From NCBI RefSeq assembly GCF_001019615.1, contig NZ_JNBQ01000032.1:1-42534 (forward strand): a stretch of DNA of 42,534 nt. Reading direction: 5' to 3'. This stretch comes from Cellulosimicrobium funkei. GTDB taxonomy: Bacteria; Actinomycetota; Actinomycetes; Actinomycetales; Cellulomonadaceae. Below are positions 25,518 to 36,830 of the stretch, piece after piece (position 1 is the first letter of the stretch; each line of letters opens with the position of its first letter). The translations under genes were made by a program, and so were the position numbers. Under the pieces are notes generated by a model. That model was given only the letters and a program-made list of their open reading frames with translations, was not told where the DNA came from and ran no database searches.

Positions 25518-25654
25518 GTCGCGACTGGCGCCGCCCGGTGGATCTCCGCCCGGGCAGGGTGGATCACCACCGGGGAGCGACACGCTGTGCAGACGACGGG
25601 TCGTTCGCCTGGGCCCCGGGTCACCCCCTGGTGGGGCGTACCCGGCGAGCCGGG
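25518..25654 (+). promoter_or_regulatory. ZTP/ZMP (pfl) riboswitch upstream of glyA-folD, with expression platform
   Basis: The pfl elements are GACTGGCG 25523-25530, CACCACCGGGGAGCGAC ending at 25581 and CGCCTGGGCC 25606-25615. P1 pairs GTCGC 25518-25522 with GCGAC 25577-25581. P2 pairs GGTGG 25558-25562 with CCACC 25567-25571. An insertion with a partial duplication sits between the first element and P2. Downstream, CCGGGT 25616-25621 can pair with ACCCGG 25640-25645 around an inner CCCC/GGGG stem, or CCCGG from 25641 can pair with CCGGG ending 25654; the two exclude each other. The glyA ribosome binding site is about 40 bases further, so transcriptional control is as likely as translational. 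Confidence 0.9.
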
Positions 25655-25702
25655 AACGTGACCACCGACGACACACTGCCAAGCACCCGCGGAGGAGACG
25701 CC

Positions 25703-26992
25703 ATGAGCGCCCAGCCAGCCGACAACGTCCTCGACACCCCGCTCGCCGAGCTCGACCCCGAGATCGCGGCCGTCCTCGACGGGGAGCTCGCGCGCCAGCG
25801 CGACACCCTCGAGATGATCGCGTCCGAGAACTTCGTCCCGCGCGCCGTCCTGCAGGCGCAGGGCTCCGTGCTCACCAACAAGTACGCCGAGGGCTACCCG
25901 GGCCGCCGCTACTACGGCGGCTGCGAGCAGGTCGACGTCGCGGAGAACCTCGCGATCGCCCGCGCGAAGGACCTGTTCGGCGCCGAGCACGCCAACGTCC
26001 AGCCGCACTCGGGCGCCACGGCCAACGCCGCCGTGCTGCACGCGCTCATCACCAAGGGCGACAAGATCCTCGGCCTCGAGCTGGCGCACGGCGGCCACCT
26101 CACGCACGGCATGAAGATCAACTTCTCCGGCAAGCTCTACGACGTCGCGGCGTACGGCGTGGACCCGCAGTCGTACCGCATCGAGATGGACGAGGTGCGC
26201 AAGCAGGCCCTCGAGACGCGCCCCGACGTCATCATCGGCGGCTGGTCCGCCTACCCGCGCCACCTCGACTTCGCGGCGTTCCGCGAGATCGCGGACGAGG
26301 TCGGCGCGAAGCTCTGGGTGGACATGGCGCACTTCGCGGGCCTCGTGGCCGCGGGCCTGCACCCCTCCCCGGTGCCGTACGCGGACGTCGTGTCCTCCAC
26401 GGTCCACAAGACGATCGGCGGCCCCCGCTCCGGCTTCATCCTGAGCAAGGAGGAGTACGCCAAGAAGATCGACTCCGCCGTGTTCCCGGGCCAGCAGGGC
26501 GGCCCGCTCATGCACGTCGTCGCCGCCAAGGCCGTGTCGTTCAAGATCGCGGGCTCCGACGACTTCCGCGACCGCCAGGAGCGCACGCTGCGCGGCGCGA
26601 GCATCATCGCCGACCGCCTCGCCCAGGCCGACGTGGCCGCGGCCGGCGTCTCCGTCCTCACGGGCGGCACCGACGTCCACCTCGTGCTCGTCGACCTGCG
26701 CCACTCGGCGCTCGACGGCCAGCAGGCCGAGGACCTCCTGCACGAGGTCGGCATCACCGTGAACCGCAACGCCGTGCCGTTCGACCCGCGCCCCCCGCGC
26801 GTCACGTCCGGCCTGCGCATCGGCACGCCCGCGCTCGCGACGCGGGGCTTCGGCGACGCCGAGTTCACCGAGGTGGCGGAGATCATCGCGACCGCGCTGC
26901 GCGAGGGCGCCGCGACCGACGCGGACGCCCTGCGCGCCCGCGTGCAGAAGCTCACGGCCGACTTCCCCTTGTACCCGGGCCTGCAGCAGTGA
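25703..26992 (+). CDS. glyA: Serine hydroxymethyltransferase
   Basis: The PLP enzyme converts serine and THF to glycine and 5,10-methylene-THF, the main entry of one-carbon units. The 429-residue protein has [19 protein letters not shown], the conserved [15 protein letters not shown], and PLP-binding Lys236 in [14 protein letters not shown]. The usual T-T-T-H-K-T-L-R-G-P-R is here [12 protein letters not shown], a mild variant. ATG 25703 follows GGAGGAG (25691-25697); upstream in-frame codons belong to the riboswitch leader. folD follows with almost no gap. Confidence 0.97.
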   Translation: MSAQPADNVLDTPLAELDPEIAAVLDGELARQRDTLEMIASENFVPRAVLQAQGSVLTNKYAEGYPGRRYYGGCEQVDVAENLAIARAKDLFGAEHANVQPHSGATANAAVLHALITKGDKILGLELAHGGHLTHGMKINFSGKLYDVAAYGVDPQSYRIEMDEVRKQALETRPDVIIGGWSAYPRHLDFAAFREIADEVGAKLWVDMAHFAGLVAAGLHPSPVPYADVVSSTVHKTIGGPRSGFILSKEEYAKKIDSAVFPGQQGGPLMHVVAAKAVSFKIAGSDDFRDRQERTLRGASIIADRLAQADVAAAGVSVLTGGTDVHLVLVDLRHSALDGQQAEDLLHEVGITVNRNAVPFDPRPPRVTSGLRIGTPALATRGFGDAEFTEVAEIIATALREGAATDADALRARVQKLTADFPLYPGLQQ

Positions 26993-27000
26993 GCCCCCGG

Positions 27001-27882
27001 ATGAGTGCGCAGCTCCTCGACGGCAAGGCGACCGCCGCCACCATCAAGGCCGAGCTCAAGGACCGCCTCGCGGTCCTCGCCGGGAAGGGCGTCGTGCCCG
27101 GCCTGGGCACGCTCCTGGTGGGCGACGACCCGGGCTCGCAGTGGTACGTCGCGGGCAAGCACCGCGACTGCGCCGAGGTCGGGCTGTCCTCGATCCGCGA
27201 GGACCTGCCCGGCGACGCGACGCAGGAGGAGATCGAGGCCGCGGTCCGCCGCCTCAACGAGGACCCCGCCTGCACGGGGTACATCGTGCAGCTCCCGCTC
27301 CCGAAGGGCATCGACACCAACCGCGTGCTCGAGCTCATCGACCCGGCCAAGGACGCGGACGGCCTGCACCCGACGAACCTCGGGCGCCTCGTCCTGCGCG
27401 TCAACGAGGAGGTCACCTCGCCGCTCCCGTGCACCCCACGCGGGATCATCGAGCTCATCGAGCGGCACGGCATCTCCCTCGCGGGCAAGGAGGTCGTGGT
27501 CGTGGGCCGAGGCGTGACCGTCGGCCGCTCGATCGGCCTGCTGCTCACGCGCCGCGCGGTCAACGCGACGGTGACGCTCACGCACACCGGGACGACGGAC
27601 CTCGCGGATCTCGTGCGCCGCGCCGACGTCATCGTCGCGGCGGCGGGCGTCCAGGGCATCATCACGCGCGACATGGTCAAGCCGGGCGCCGTCGTGATCG
27701 ACGTCGGTGTCTCGCGCGAGGTCGACCCCGAGACCGGCAAGAGCCGCGTCGTGGGGGACGCCGCGCCCGACGTCGCCGAGGTCGCGGGCTGGATCTCGCC
27801 GAACCCCGGCGGGGTCGGGCCCATGACGCGCGCGATGCTCCTCGCGAACGTCGTCGACGCGGCGGAGCGCGCCTCCGCCTGA
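27001..27882 (+). CDS. folD: Methylene-THF dehydrogenase / methenyl-THF cyclohydrolase
   Basis: FolD turns 5,10-methylene-THF from GlyA into 10-formyl-THF, the substrate of PurH and PurU. The 293-residue protein has the N-terminal lobe with catalytic Tyr49 and Lys53 ([14 protein letters not shown]), the PLP-KGID substrate segment [18 protein letters not shown]-like [11 protein letters not shown], and the NADP-binding [11 protein letters not shown]. It ends with [17 protein letters not shown] 27001 gives the usual N-terminus; GTG 26989 is in frame and overlaps the glyA TGA as GTGA, so a start four codons earlier by translational coupling is possible. No Shine-Dalgarno sequence is seen, which fits coupling to glyA. 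Confidence 0.96.
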   Translation: MSAQLLDGKATAATIKAELKDRLAVLAGKGVVPGLGTLLVGDDPGSQWYVAGKHRDCAEVGLSSIREDLPGDATQEEIEAAVRRLNEDPACTGYIVQLPLPKGIDTNRVLELIDPAKDADGLHPTNLGRLVLRVNEEVTSPLPCTPRGIIELIERHGISLAGKEVVVVGRGVTVGRSIGLLLTRRAVNATVTLTHTGTTDLADLVRRADVIVAAAGVQGIITRDMVKPGAVVIDVGVSREVDPETGKSRVVGDAAPDVAEVAGWISPNPGGVGPMTRAMLLANVVDAAERASA

Positions 27883-27891
27883 CCCCCGTCC

Positions 27892-27927
27892 CAGGGCGCG
27901 GTCGTGGATCACCACGGCCGCGCCCTG
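27892..27927 (+). terminator. Terminator hairpin after glyA-folD
   Basis: A 16-base stem with one G-T pair (27892-27907 with 27912-27927) and an ATCA loop starts 9 bases after the folD stop. Confidence 0.8.
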
Positions 27928-27955
27928 CGGCGTTCCCGGGGCGACGCGCAGGCGC

Positions 27956-27961
27956 TAGTCT
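27956..27961 (+). promoter_or_regulatory. -10 element for a leaderless MFS mRNA
   Basis: TAGTCT ends 6 bases before GTG 27968 and no ribosome binding site fits in between. Confidence 0.5.
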
Positions 27962-27967
27962 GCGCGG

Positions 27968-29236
27968 GTGACGAGGGCGCGCATCGCGACGACGGCGGCG
28001 TACGCCGTGCAGGGCTTCGGGTTCGCCGTGGTGCTCACGAGCATCCCCGGGTACAAGGAACGGCTCGGCATGGGCGACGACGTCGTCACGCTCGTCGTGC
28101 TGGGCGTGTGCGTCTTCGCCGGGCTGGGCAGCGCGCTGTCCGGCGTCGTGGCGGCGCTCCGCGGCGCGCGCGCCGTGGTCGTCGGCGGCCTGCTGCTCGC
28201 GGCGCTCGCGGTCGCGGGCGTCGGGCTCGCGCCGTCGTGGCCGGTCTTCTTCGTGGCGATCGGGCTGTACGGGCTCGCGCTCGGCGCGGTCGACGCGGCG
28301 ATGAACATGCTCGGGATCGACGTCGAGCGCGCGCACGGCCGCAGCCTGCTCGCGTCGTTCTACGCGGCCAACGCCGCCGGCGGCGTGCTCGGCGCCCTCG
28401 CCGTCTCGGGCAGCGCGCTCGTCGGGCTCGGCCAGCCGGTCGCGCTCCCGCTCGTGGCGCTGCTCGTGGCCGCGGGCGCCGTCTGGCTCGCGCTGCGTCT
28501 GCCCGACGGCGGAGCGACGGCCCACGGTGCCGTGACACCTGTCGGGGTGGCGGACGACGTCCGCGACGTCGCGCCGACCGGGAGCGTGGCGTGGGTCGCG
28601 GCGGGCACGATCGCGCTGCTCGGCGCGGGGATGCTCGCGTTCCCCGTCGCGGACTCCGCCGTGTCGAGCTGGAGCGCGACGTTCCTGCGCGACGTCCTTT
28701 CGGCGAGCGTGGCCGCCGCCCCGCTGGGATACGCGGCGTACCAGGCGGCGCTCATCGTGTCGCGGCTGGTGGGAGACGGTCTCGTCGAGCGTCTCGGCCG
28801 CGTGCGGGTCGTGCGGCTGGGCGGCACGCTCGGCGCCCTCGGGTTCGTCGCGGTGGCCGCGGCCCCCGCCTGGCCCGTCGCGGTGCTCGGGCTGGCGGCG
28901 ACCGGGCTCGGGCTCGGCGTCGTCGCCCCGCTCGCGTTCTCCGCGATCGGGGACCGCGCCCGCGAGGCGGTGGCGGCGGGCACGGGGTCGGCAGAGCCGC
29001 CGGCCGGGTTCGTCGCGACGGTCACGGACCGCGCGGTCGCGCGCCTCAACGTCTTCACCTATGCGGGCGCGGTGCTCGGCGGCGTGCTCACCGGCATCTT
29101 CGCGACCGCCCATCACCTCCGGGTCGGGTTCGTCGTCCTCGCGGTGCTCGCCGCGGTGTCGGCGATGCTCGCCGGCGCGTTCCGGCTCGCCCGCGTCGCC
29201 CTCGTGGGCGTGAGCGAGGCCACGCCGCCCGCGTGA
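27968..29236 (+). CDS. MFS transporter, YbjJ-like
   Basis: The 422-residue membrane protein has about twelve hydrophobic segments in two halves joined by a loop near residues 180-210. The segment YGLALGAVDAAMNMLGIDVE in helix 4 and ARLNVFTYAGAVLGG in helix 10-11 are marks of the YbjJ/FucP-related MFS group. The ligand is unknown; relatives are annotated only as transporters. The start GTG 27968 is set by the TAGTCT six bases before it. It is a single gene between the folD terminator and xthA. Confidence 0.85.
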   Translation: MTRARIATTAAYAVQGFGFAVVLTSIPGYKERLGMGDDVVTLVVLGVCVFAGLGSALSGVVAALRGARAVVVGGLLLAALAVAGVGLAPSWPVFFVAIGLYGLALGAVDAAMNMLGIDVERAHGRSLLASFYAANAAGGVLGALAVSGSALVGLGQPVALPLVALLVAAGAVWLALRLPDGGATAHGAVTPVGVADDVRDVAPTGSVAWVAAGTIALLGAGMLAFPVADSAVSSWSATFLRDVLSASVAAAPLGYAAYQAALIVSRLVGDGLVERLGRVRVVRLGGTLGALGFVAVAAAPAWPVAVLGLAATGLGLGVVAPLAFSAIGDRAREAVAAGTGSAEPPAGFVATVTDRAVARLNVFTYAGAVLGGVLTGIFATAHHLRVGFVVLAVLAAVSAMLAGAFRLARVALVGVSEATPPA

Positions 29237-29338
29237 CGCCGGGTACCCGGCCTGTCGGTGGCGTGTGATGGGATGGCCGGCGTGCCGCGACCGTCCTGGC
29301 GGCCGCGCGCGACCGTCATCGAGGGAGGACGAGCCCAC

Positions 29339-30142
29339 TTGCTCACCATCGCCACCGCCAACGTCAACGGCATCCGTGCCGCCTACCGCCGGGGGATGGA
29401 CGCCTGGATCGCGTCCCGCACGCCCGACGTCCTGCTGCTCCAGGAGGTCCGCGCCCCCGACTCGGTCGTGAACGACCTCCTCGACGGATGGCACGTCGCG
29501 CACCAGGCGTGCGACATCAAGGGCCGGGCCGGCGTCGCCGTCGCGTCCCGGCTGCCCGTGTCCGCCGTGCGCGTCGGACTGGGTGCCGGCGAGCCGGAGC
29601 CGCCCGTCGACACCGGCCGCTGGGTGGAGGCGGACCTCGAGCTGCCCGACGGCGGTCGCCTCACCGTGGTCTCCGCGTACATCCACTCCGGCACCGTGAG
29701 CCAGCCCGAGACGATGGTCGCGAAGTACGCCTACCTCGAGAAGGTCACCGCGCGGCTGCGCGAGCTCGCGGCCACGGGAGAGAAGGTCCTGCTCGCGGGC
29801 GACCTCAACATCGCGCACCACAACGTCGACATCAAGAACTGGCGCGGCAACCTCAAGAGCGCCGGCTTCCTCCCGGAGGAGCGCGCGTACGTCGACACCT
29901 GGCTCGACCAGGTCGGCCTCGTCGACCTCGGCCGCGTCCACGGCGGCGAGGGTCCCGGCCCGTTCACGTGGTGGTCGTGGCGCGGGCGAGCGTTCGACAA
30001 CGACTCCGGCTGGCGCATCGACTACCAGCTCGCCACGCCGTCGCTCGCCGAACGTGTCGTCAAGGTCGAGGTCGACCGCGCGCCGACGCACGACGAGCGC
30101 TGGAGCGACCACGCCCCCCTCGTCGCCACGTACGACGTCTGA
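29339..30142 (+). CDS. xthA: Exodeoxyribonuclease III (AP endonuclease family)
   Basis: The enzyme repairs DNA by cutting at abasic sites and removing 3' blocking groups. The 267-residue protein has the ExoIII family motifs in order: ATANVNGIRAA with the first Asn, LLLQEVRAP with the metal-binding Glu, SAYIHSG, LAGDLNIAHHNVDIKN with catalytic Asp-Asn, and the final RWSDHAPLVATYD with the catalytic Asp-His. I place the start at TTG 29339, because GGGAGGA at 29323-29329 is well spaced and the next residues (LLTIATANVNG) are the usual N-terminus; a longer in-frame start would add 27 Arg-rich residues without family likeness. Confidence 0.95.
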   Translation: MLTIATANVNGIRAAYRRGMDAWIASRTPDVLLLQEVRAPDSVVNDLLDGWHVAHQACDIKGRAGVAVASRLPVSAVRVGLGAGEPEPPVDTGRWVEADLELPDGGRLTVVSAYIHSGTVSQPETMVAKYAYLEKVTARLRELAATGEKVLLAGDLNIAHHNVDIKNWRGNLKSAGFLPEERAYVDTWLDQVGLVDLGRVHGGEGPGPFTWWSWRGRAFDNDSGWRIDYQLATPSLAERVVKVEVDRAPTHDERWSDHAPLVATYDV

Positions 30143-30155
30143 GACGTTCCGCCCT

Positions 30156-30216
30156 CGCCGAACACGACATGAGGGTCGTCATGTGCCGCACAGCGACCCT
30201 CATGTCGTGCTCGGCG
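30156..30216. terminator. Long hairpin between xthA and galTK
   Basis: Arms of 23 bases (30156-30178, 30194-30216) match with one mismatch around a 15-base loop. The outer end is CGCCGA paired with TCGGCG. It lies between convergent genes and should stop transcripts from both sides. Confidence 0.85.
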
Positions 30217-30237
30217 GCGTGTGAGGTCGTGCTCGGG

Positions 30238-32760
<2,523 letters not shown>

Positions 32761-32815
32761 GCGTGCGGTGTTCCGATCGCGGTGCGGTGGGAGAGGCGGC
32801 GGCTGCGGTCCGCCG

Positions 32816-33589
32816 TCAGGCGACGACGAGCTGCTCGACGAGGTCCTGGACCCGGGCGCGCGCGTCCTCCGCGAGCCCGGCGTCGGTGACGAGGACGTCC
32901 ACGTCCGCGAACGTCGCGAAGACGCGCAGCCCGGTCGTGTGCCACTTGGTGTGGTCGGCGAGGACGACGGTGCGGCCGGCCGACTCGATGAGCGCGCGGT
33001 TCGTCGCGGCCTCGTCCAGGTTCGGGGTCGTGAGCCCGATCTCCGGGTCCACGCCGTGCGCGCCGACGAACGCGAGGTCGACGCGCAGGCCCCCGAGCGC
33101 GGCCTCAGCGAGCGGGCCCACGAGCGCGTCGGACGGGGTGCGGCTGCCGCCCGTGAGGATCGTCTCCAGGCGCGGGTCGTTCGCCCGGTGCAGGATCTCG
33201 GCGACCGGGAGGGAGTTCGTGACGACCGTCAGGGGGCGCAGCGCGGGGTCCGCGGCGATGCGGGCGGCGAGCAGGTGGGTCGTCGTGCCGGCGCTCAGCG
33301 CGACCGAGGCGTTCGCGGTGATGAGGCGGGCGGCGGCCGTCGCGATGGCCTCCTTCTCCGCGGCCTCGCGCGAGCTCTTGGCCGCGAAGCCCGGCTCGTG
33401 CGCGGTGGTGTGCGGGGCGACGGCGCCCCCGTGGACCTTGCGGACCAGACCCTGGTCGGCGAGCTCGACGAGGTCGCGCCGGATCGTCATGTCCGACACC
33501 CCGAGCTCCCGGGTCAGGTCGCCGATGCGGACCGCGCCGTGGTCCCGGATCTCCGCGAGGATGCGCTCCTGGCGCTGTGAGGCGAGCAT
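32816..33589 (-). CDS. DeoR-family transcriptional regulator
   Basis: The 257-residue protein has the DeoR winged helix at 1-60 (SQRQERILAEI, then GVSDMTIRRDLVEL as the recognition helix and VRKVHGGA), followed by the DeoR sugar-phosphate sensor domain with LSAGTTTHLLA and FVGAHGVDPEIGL. Members bind phosphorylated sugars and repress sugar operons. As galTK follows on the same strand, galactose or its phosphate is a likely signal (inference). ATG 33589 is chosen because the in-frame codons before it include the promoter and do not match the family. Confidence 0.92.
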   Translation of the reverse strand: MLASQRQERILAEIRDHGAVRIGDLTRELGVSDMTIRRDLVELADQGLVRKVHGGAVAPHTTAHEPGFAAKSSREAAEKEAIATAAARLITANASVALSAGTTTHLLAARIAADPALRPLTVVTNSLPVAEILHRANDPRLETILTGGSRTPSDALVGPLAEAALGGLRVDLAFVGAHGVDPEIGLTTPNLDEAATNRALIESAGRTVVLADHTKWHTTGLRVFATFADVDVLVTDAGLAEDARARVQDLVEQLVVA

Positions 33590-33620
33590 GCGAACAGTAT
33601 TGTCCACATCGCCGAGAAAT

Positions 33621-33650
33621 CCAACACGATCGAACATGACCGAACATCGC
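33621..33650. promoter_or_regulatory. Operator candidate: three 10-base direct repeats upstream of deoR
   Basis: CCAACACGAT, CGAACATGAC and CGAACATCGC follow each other without gaps, one per helical turn, just upstream of the deoR promoter region (a possible -10 is on the minus strand near 33594-33601). DeoR proteins often bind such direct repeats, so autoregulation is likely. A related single element GATCGGAACA (minus strand) lies at about 32769-32778 before galTK. Confidence 0.55.
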
Positions 33651-33694
33651 GGCCCGGTGACCGGCCCGACAGGGTGCCGGACCGGCCGTCCGGG

Positions 33695-34906
33695 TCAGTA
33701 GCGGATCGCGTCGATCACCTTCACCCGGACGGCGACGAGCGCCGGGAGGAGACCCGCGAGCGCTCCGATCCCGACGGCGGCCAGCATGCCCGTCACTGCG
33801 GCGGAGAACGGGAAGCCCGGGGCGTCCTGGACGGCCGAGCCCATGAGCGCGTCGAGCGGGACGTTGTGGAGGGCGACGACCGCGACGGTCACGCCCAGCA
33901 CGCCCGCGACGGTCGTCGCGACGACGCTCTCCATCATCACGGAGAAGAAGACCCGTCCTGAGCTCGCGCCGAAGCTCCTGCGGATCCCGATCTCGCGGAT
34001 GCGGTACCGCACGGTGACGAGCGCGATGTTGACGAGCCCGAGCCCGCCGAGCAGGAGCGCGATCACGCTGACGCCGAGCACGACCCAGCGGATCGCGCCG
34101 TCGACGACGGCGTAGCCCGCCGAGTCCGACCGGAAGACGTCGGCCTGCGTGCCGCTGAGCGCTCCGGCGACGTCGCGCTGGATCGCTTCGACGAGCCCGT
34201 CGGCGAGGTCGTCGGGAACCCACAGCTCGAGTCGTGGAGGGCCGGTCATCTCCAGCGACTCGGGCGTGACCCAGGCCGACTGGGCGTCCACGAGGACGTA
34301 GGCCTGCGGCTCGGCCTGCGGCCAGTCGTCCGGGAACGCCCCCACGACGGTCGCGACCACCGGGTTGTCGCCCCCGATCGTCACCGTCGGGTGATCGGCC
34401 ACGGTCACGCCGCCGAGCGCGTCGAGGAACGCCTGGTTGACGACGAGAGCGGGGGCGAGGCGGTCGGCGTCGGCGTCCGTGAACCACCGGCCCGACGACA
34501 CCTCGAAGCGGTGCATCGTGGCCCAGTCGGCCTCGACGCCGGTCGTGTAGACCTCGCGCGTCCCGTCGGGGAAGCGGACGGGCGCGGGCGCGTCGCGCAG
34601 CATCGACGAGTAGCCGATCGCGTAGCGCTCGACGACCTCGTCGAACACGCGCTCGTACTCCTCGGGCGCGGGCATGACGCTCCCGCCCTCGCCCGTCGGC
34701 CAGGCCGACACCTGGAGCGTCGCGGCGCGCCCGTTCCACCGGTCGTTCTGCTCGGCGGAGACCTGGCGCAGCATCTCGCCGGCCGCGGAGATCGCGGTGA
34801 TCGCGCAGACCGCGACCGCGACACCGACGAGCGCGAGCAGGACGCGCACCTTGTGGACACGGAGCTCGTCCCACGCCTCGAGGACGGCGCCGACGATCCC
34901 GGTCAC
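33695..34906 (-). CDS. MacB/FtsX-type ABC transporter permease
   Basis: The 403-residue membrane protein has one N-terminal helix (about 20-42), a large extracytoplasmic domain (about 45-270) and three C-terminal helices, the MacB/FtsX plan. The C-terminal part contains NIALVTVRYRIREIGIRRSFGAS, cut by the conserved Arg-Glu-Ile-Gly-Ile-Arg, and ends in VAVRVKVIDAIRY, both typical of the family. Such proteins use ATP for mechanical work across the membrane, exporting peptides or lipids or acting in envelope stress, rather than carrying substrate through the membrane core. GTG 34906 overlaps the ATPase stop codon (GTGA), showing tight translational coupling. Confidence 0.92.
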   Translation of the reverse strand: MTGIVGAVLEAWDELRVHKVRVLLALVGVAVAVCAITAISAAGEMLRQVSAEQNDRWNGRAATLQVSAWPTGEGGSVMPAPEEYERVFDEVVERYAIGYSSMLRDAPAPVRFPDGTREVYTTGVEADWATMHRFEVSSGRWFTDADADRLAPALVVNQAFLDALGGVTVADHPTVTIGGDNPVVATVVGAFPDDWPQAEPQAYVLVDAQSAWVTPESLEMTGPPRLELWVPDDLADGLVEAIQRDVAGALSGTQADVFRSDSAGYAVVDGAIRWVVLGVSVIALLLGGLGLVNIALVTVRYRIREIGIRRSFGASSGRVFFSVMMESVVATTVAGVLGVTVAVVALHNVPLDALMGSAVQDAPGFPFSAAVTGMLAAVGIGALAGLLPALVAVRVKVIDAIRY

Positions 34907-35799
34907 GCGGCGTCCCCCGTCCGCGGGGACGCGCCGTGCGAGGCGACCAGCGGGCGGGCGACGTGCTCCGCCTGGTCGTCGCCGGCCTCGAGCGCGTGCG
35001 GCGCGCTGTCGTCGTGCGCGGCCGGACCGTAGGGCCCGACGTCACCGGTGCCTGGGCTCGCGCCGTCCCCGCCGGCCGTCTCGAGCGCGGCGAGCGACCC
35101 CGCGCTGCGCGCCGTGATGGCGATCGGGGCGAGCACGCCGTCGGCCAGACGGAACTGCCGGGCCGCGCGCGAGGCGACGGCGAGGTCGTGCGTGATGGCG
35201 ATGAGCGCCGACCCGTTCTCGCGCGCGATGGTGTCGAGCAGGTCCATGACCTCGCTGCCGGTGTCGACGTCGAGCGCGCCCGTCGGCTCGTCCGCGAGGA
35301 TCACGCGCGGCACGCGCACGAGCGCGCGGGCGATGGCGACGCGCTGCTGCTCCCCGCCCGAGAGCTTCTCCGGGCGCGTGTCGAGGCGGTCGCCGAGGCC
35401 GACCCGTTCGAGCATCTCCGCGGCGAGCGTCCGGCGCTGCCAGAACTGCCGCCCGCGCGCGTACAGCAGCGGCGCGACGACGTTCTCGAGCGCCGTGCGG
35501 CCCTGGAGCAGGTTGAACTGCTGGAACACGAACCCGAAGTCCGTGCCGCGGCGCCGCGCCCGGGCGCGGCCGGAGAGCCGGCCGATGGGGACGCCGTCGA
35601 GCAGGTACTCCCCGCCCGTCGGGGTGTCGAGGAGCCCGAGGATGTTGAGGAGGGTGGACTTGCCGGTGCCGGACCGCCCGACGATCGAGACGTGCTCTCC
35701 GGCGGCGACCGTGAGGTCGATGCCGCGCAGGATCTCGAGCTCCCGATCGTCCGGGAGGAGCACCGAGCGAGCGACCCCGTTGAGCTCCAGGAGGCTCAT
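34903..35799 (-). CDS. MacB/LolD-type ABC transporter ATPase
   Basis: The 298-residue protein holds Walker A GRSGTGKST, the Q-loop segment FGFVFQQFNLL, signature LSGGEQQRVAIARAL, Walker B VILADEPTGALD and H-loop ITHD. All are canonical, so it should hydrolyse ATP. The ATPase domain covers about 1-230; the remaining 65 residues are a low-complexity tail rich in Gly, Ala, Asp and His without a known domain. ATG 35799 overlaps the TGA of the upstream membrane-fusion gene by one base. It drives the adjoining permease. Confidence 0.94.
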   Translation of the reverse strand: MSLLELNGVARSVLLPDDRELEILRGIDLTVAAGEHVSIVGRSGTGKSTLLNILGLLDTPTGGEYLLDGVPIGRLSGRARARRRGTDFGFVFQQFNLLQGRTALENVVAPLLYARGRQFWQRRTLAAEMLERVGLGDRLDTRPEKLSGGEQQRVAIARALVRVPRVILADEPTGALDVDTGSEVMDLLDTIARENGSALIAITHDLAVASRAARQFRLADGVLAPIAITARSAGSLAALETAGGDGASPGTGDVGPYGPAAHDDSAPHALEAGDDQAEHVARPLVASHGASPRTGDAA

Positions 35800-36830
35800 C
35801 AGTAGCCGGCCTCTCCGCTGTCGTCGGTGCCCACCATGCCGTCCAGGACGGGCACGACGTCCTGGCCCGGCACGAACTCGAGGACCTCGTCGCCCTCGGC
35901 CAGCCCCTCGGTGACCTGCACGACGCTGCCGTCGGTGAGGCCGAGCGTGACGGCGCGCTCCTCGGGCTCGCCGTCCGCGCCGACGACCCACACCTTGCCC
36001 TGCTCGACCCGGCCCAGGACTGCGGTCACGGGGACGACGAGGGCTCCCTCGACCGAGCCGGCGGTGATCTCGAGCTCGGCCGCGAGGCCGGCGAAGACGG
36101 TGACGTCGCCCGGCACCGCGCACGTCACGCTCGCCGAGGTCGCGCCCGCGGCGGGGTCGGTCGCACCCTCCTCGGGCGCCCCGGCGGGCGCTGCAGCCGT
36201 GCCCATGCGCAGGTTCGTGCAGGTGAACGGCGCGGGCCCCCCGGTGACGGTGACGGTCGCCTCGGTCGGGATCTGGAGCAGGCGGAACTGCTGCTCGGCG
36301 ACCATGCTGCCCGTGACGGAGAGCGTCCCGGGGGAGATCGACGCGAAGTCCTCCCCGACCGCGACCTCCTGGTCCTTGAGAGCCGTGAACGTGGCGACCG
36401 TGCCGGCGGTGGTGGCCTTCACCGTCTCCCTCGTCACCTTCGGCCGGCGCTCGGTGACCGTGACCTCGCCGGTCTCCGGGTCGGTCTCGGTCAGGGGCTC
36501 GCGGGGTTCCTCGAGGGTGACCTCGAGAAGGGGCGCTCCCGCCTTGACGACGTCGCCCGGCTTGGCGTGCACCGCCGTGACGACGCCACGCTGCGTGACC
36601 TTCTGCGACGCCGCCGGGTCGGCGACGACCTGCCCGGTCAGGGTCACGGTGTTCGTGACGTCGCCCGTGGTCACGGCCACGCGGGGCTCGACGAGCTCGG
36701 CGGAGGGGACCGCCGGGTCGGCGGGCGGCTCGGGGGCGGAGCGGAAGGCGATCACGGCGAGCGCGGTGGCGATGACCCCCCAGACGACGATGCGGAGGGC
36801 GGGGAAGACGATCCGGCGGGTGATACCCAC
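35799..36830 (-). CDS. Membrane-fusion (HlyD/MacA-like) protein of the ABC transporter
   Basis: The 343-residue protein has one N-terminal membrane anchor (about 9-30) and an extracytoplasmic part. Residues 48-90 (VTNTVTLTGQVVADPAASQ then VTAVHAKPGDVVKAGAPLL) are the barrel/lipoyl half-motif of MacA-type adaptors, and a second lipoyl half follows near 135-160. The C-terminal VVPVTAVL and VTEGLAEGDEVLEF match the usual membrane-proximal domain. There is no outer membrane here, so it probably serves as an extracytoplasmic partner of the permease. An insertion rich in Ala, Gly and Pro with two Cys lies at about 200-240. GTG 36830 has AGGAG 36839-36843 on the minus strand. It is the first gene of a three-gene operon. 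Confidence 0.88.
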   Translation of the reverse strand: MGITRRIVFPALRIVVWGVIATALAVIAFRSAPEPPADPAVPSAELVEPRVAVTTGDVTNTVTLTGQVVADPAASQKVTQRGVVTAVHAKPGDVVKAGAPLLEVTLEEPREPLTETDPETGEVTVTERRPKVTRETVKATTAGTVATFTALKDQEVAVGEDFASISPGTLSVTGSMVAEQQFRLLQIPTEATVTVTGGPAPFTCTNLRMGTAAAPAGAPEEGATDPAAGATSASVTCAVPGDVTVFAGLAAELEITAGSVEGALVVPVTAVLGRVEQGKVWVVGADGEPEERAVTLGLTDGSVVQVTEGLAEGDEVLEFVPGQDVVPVLDGMVGTDDSGEAGY

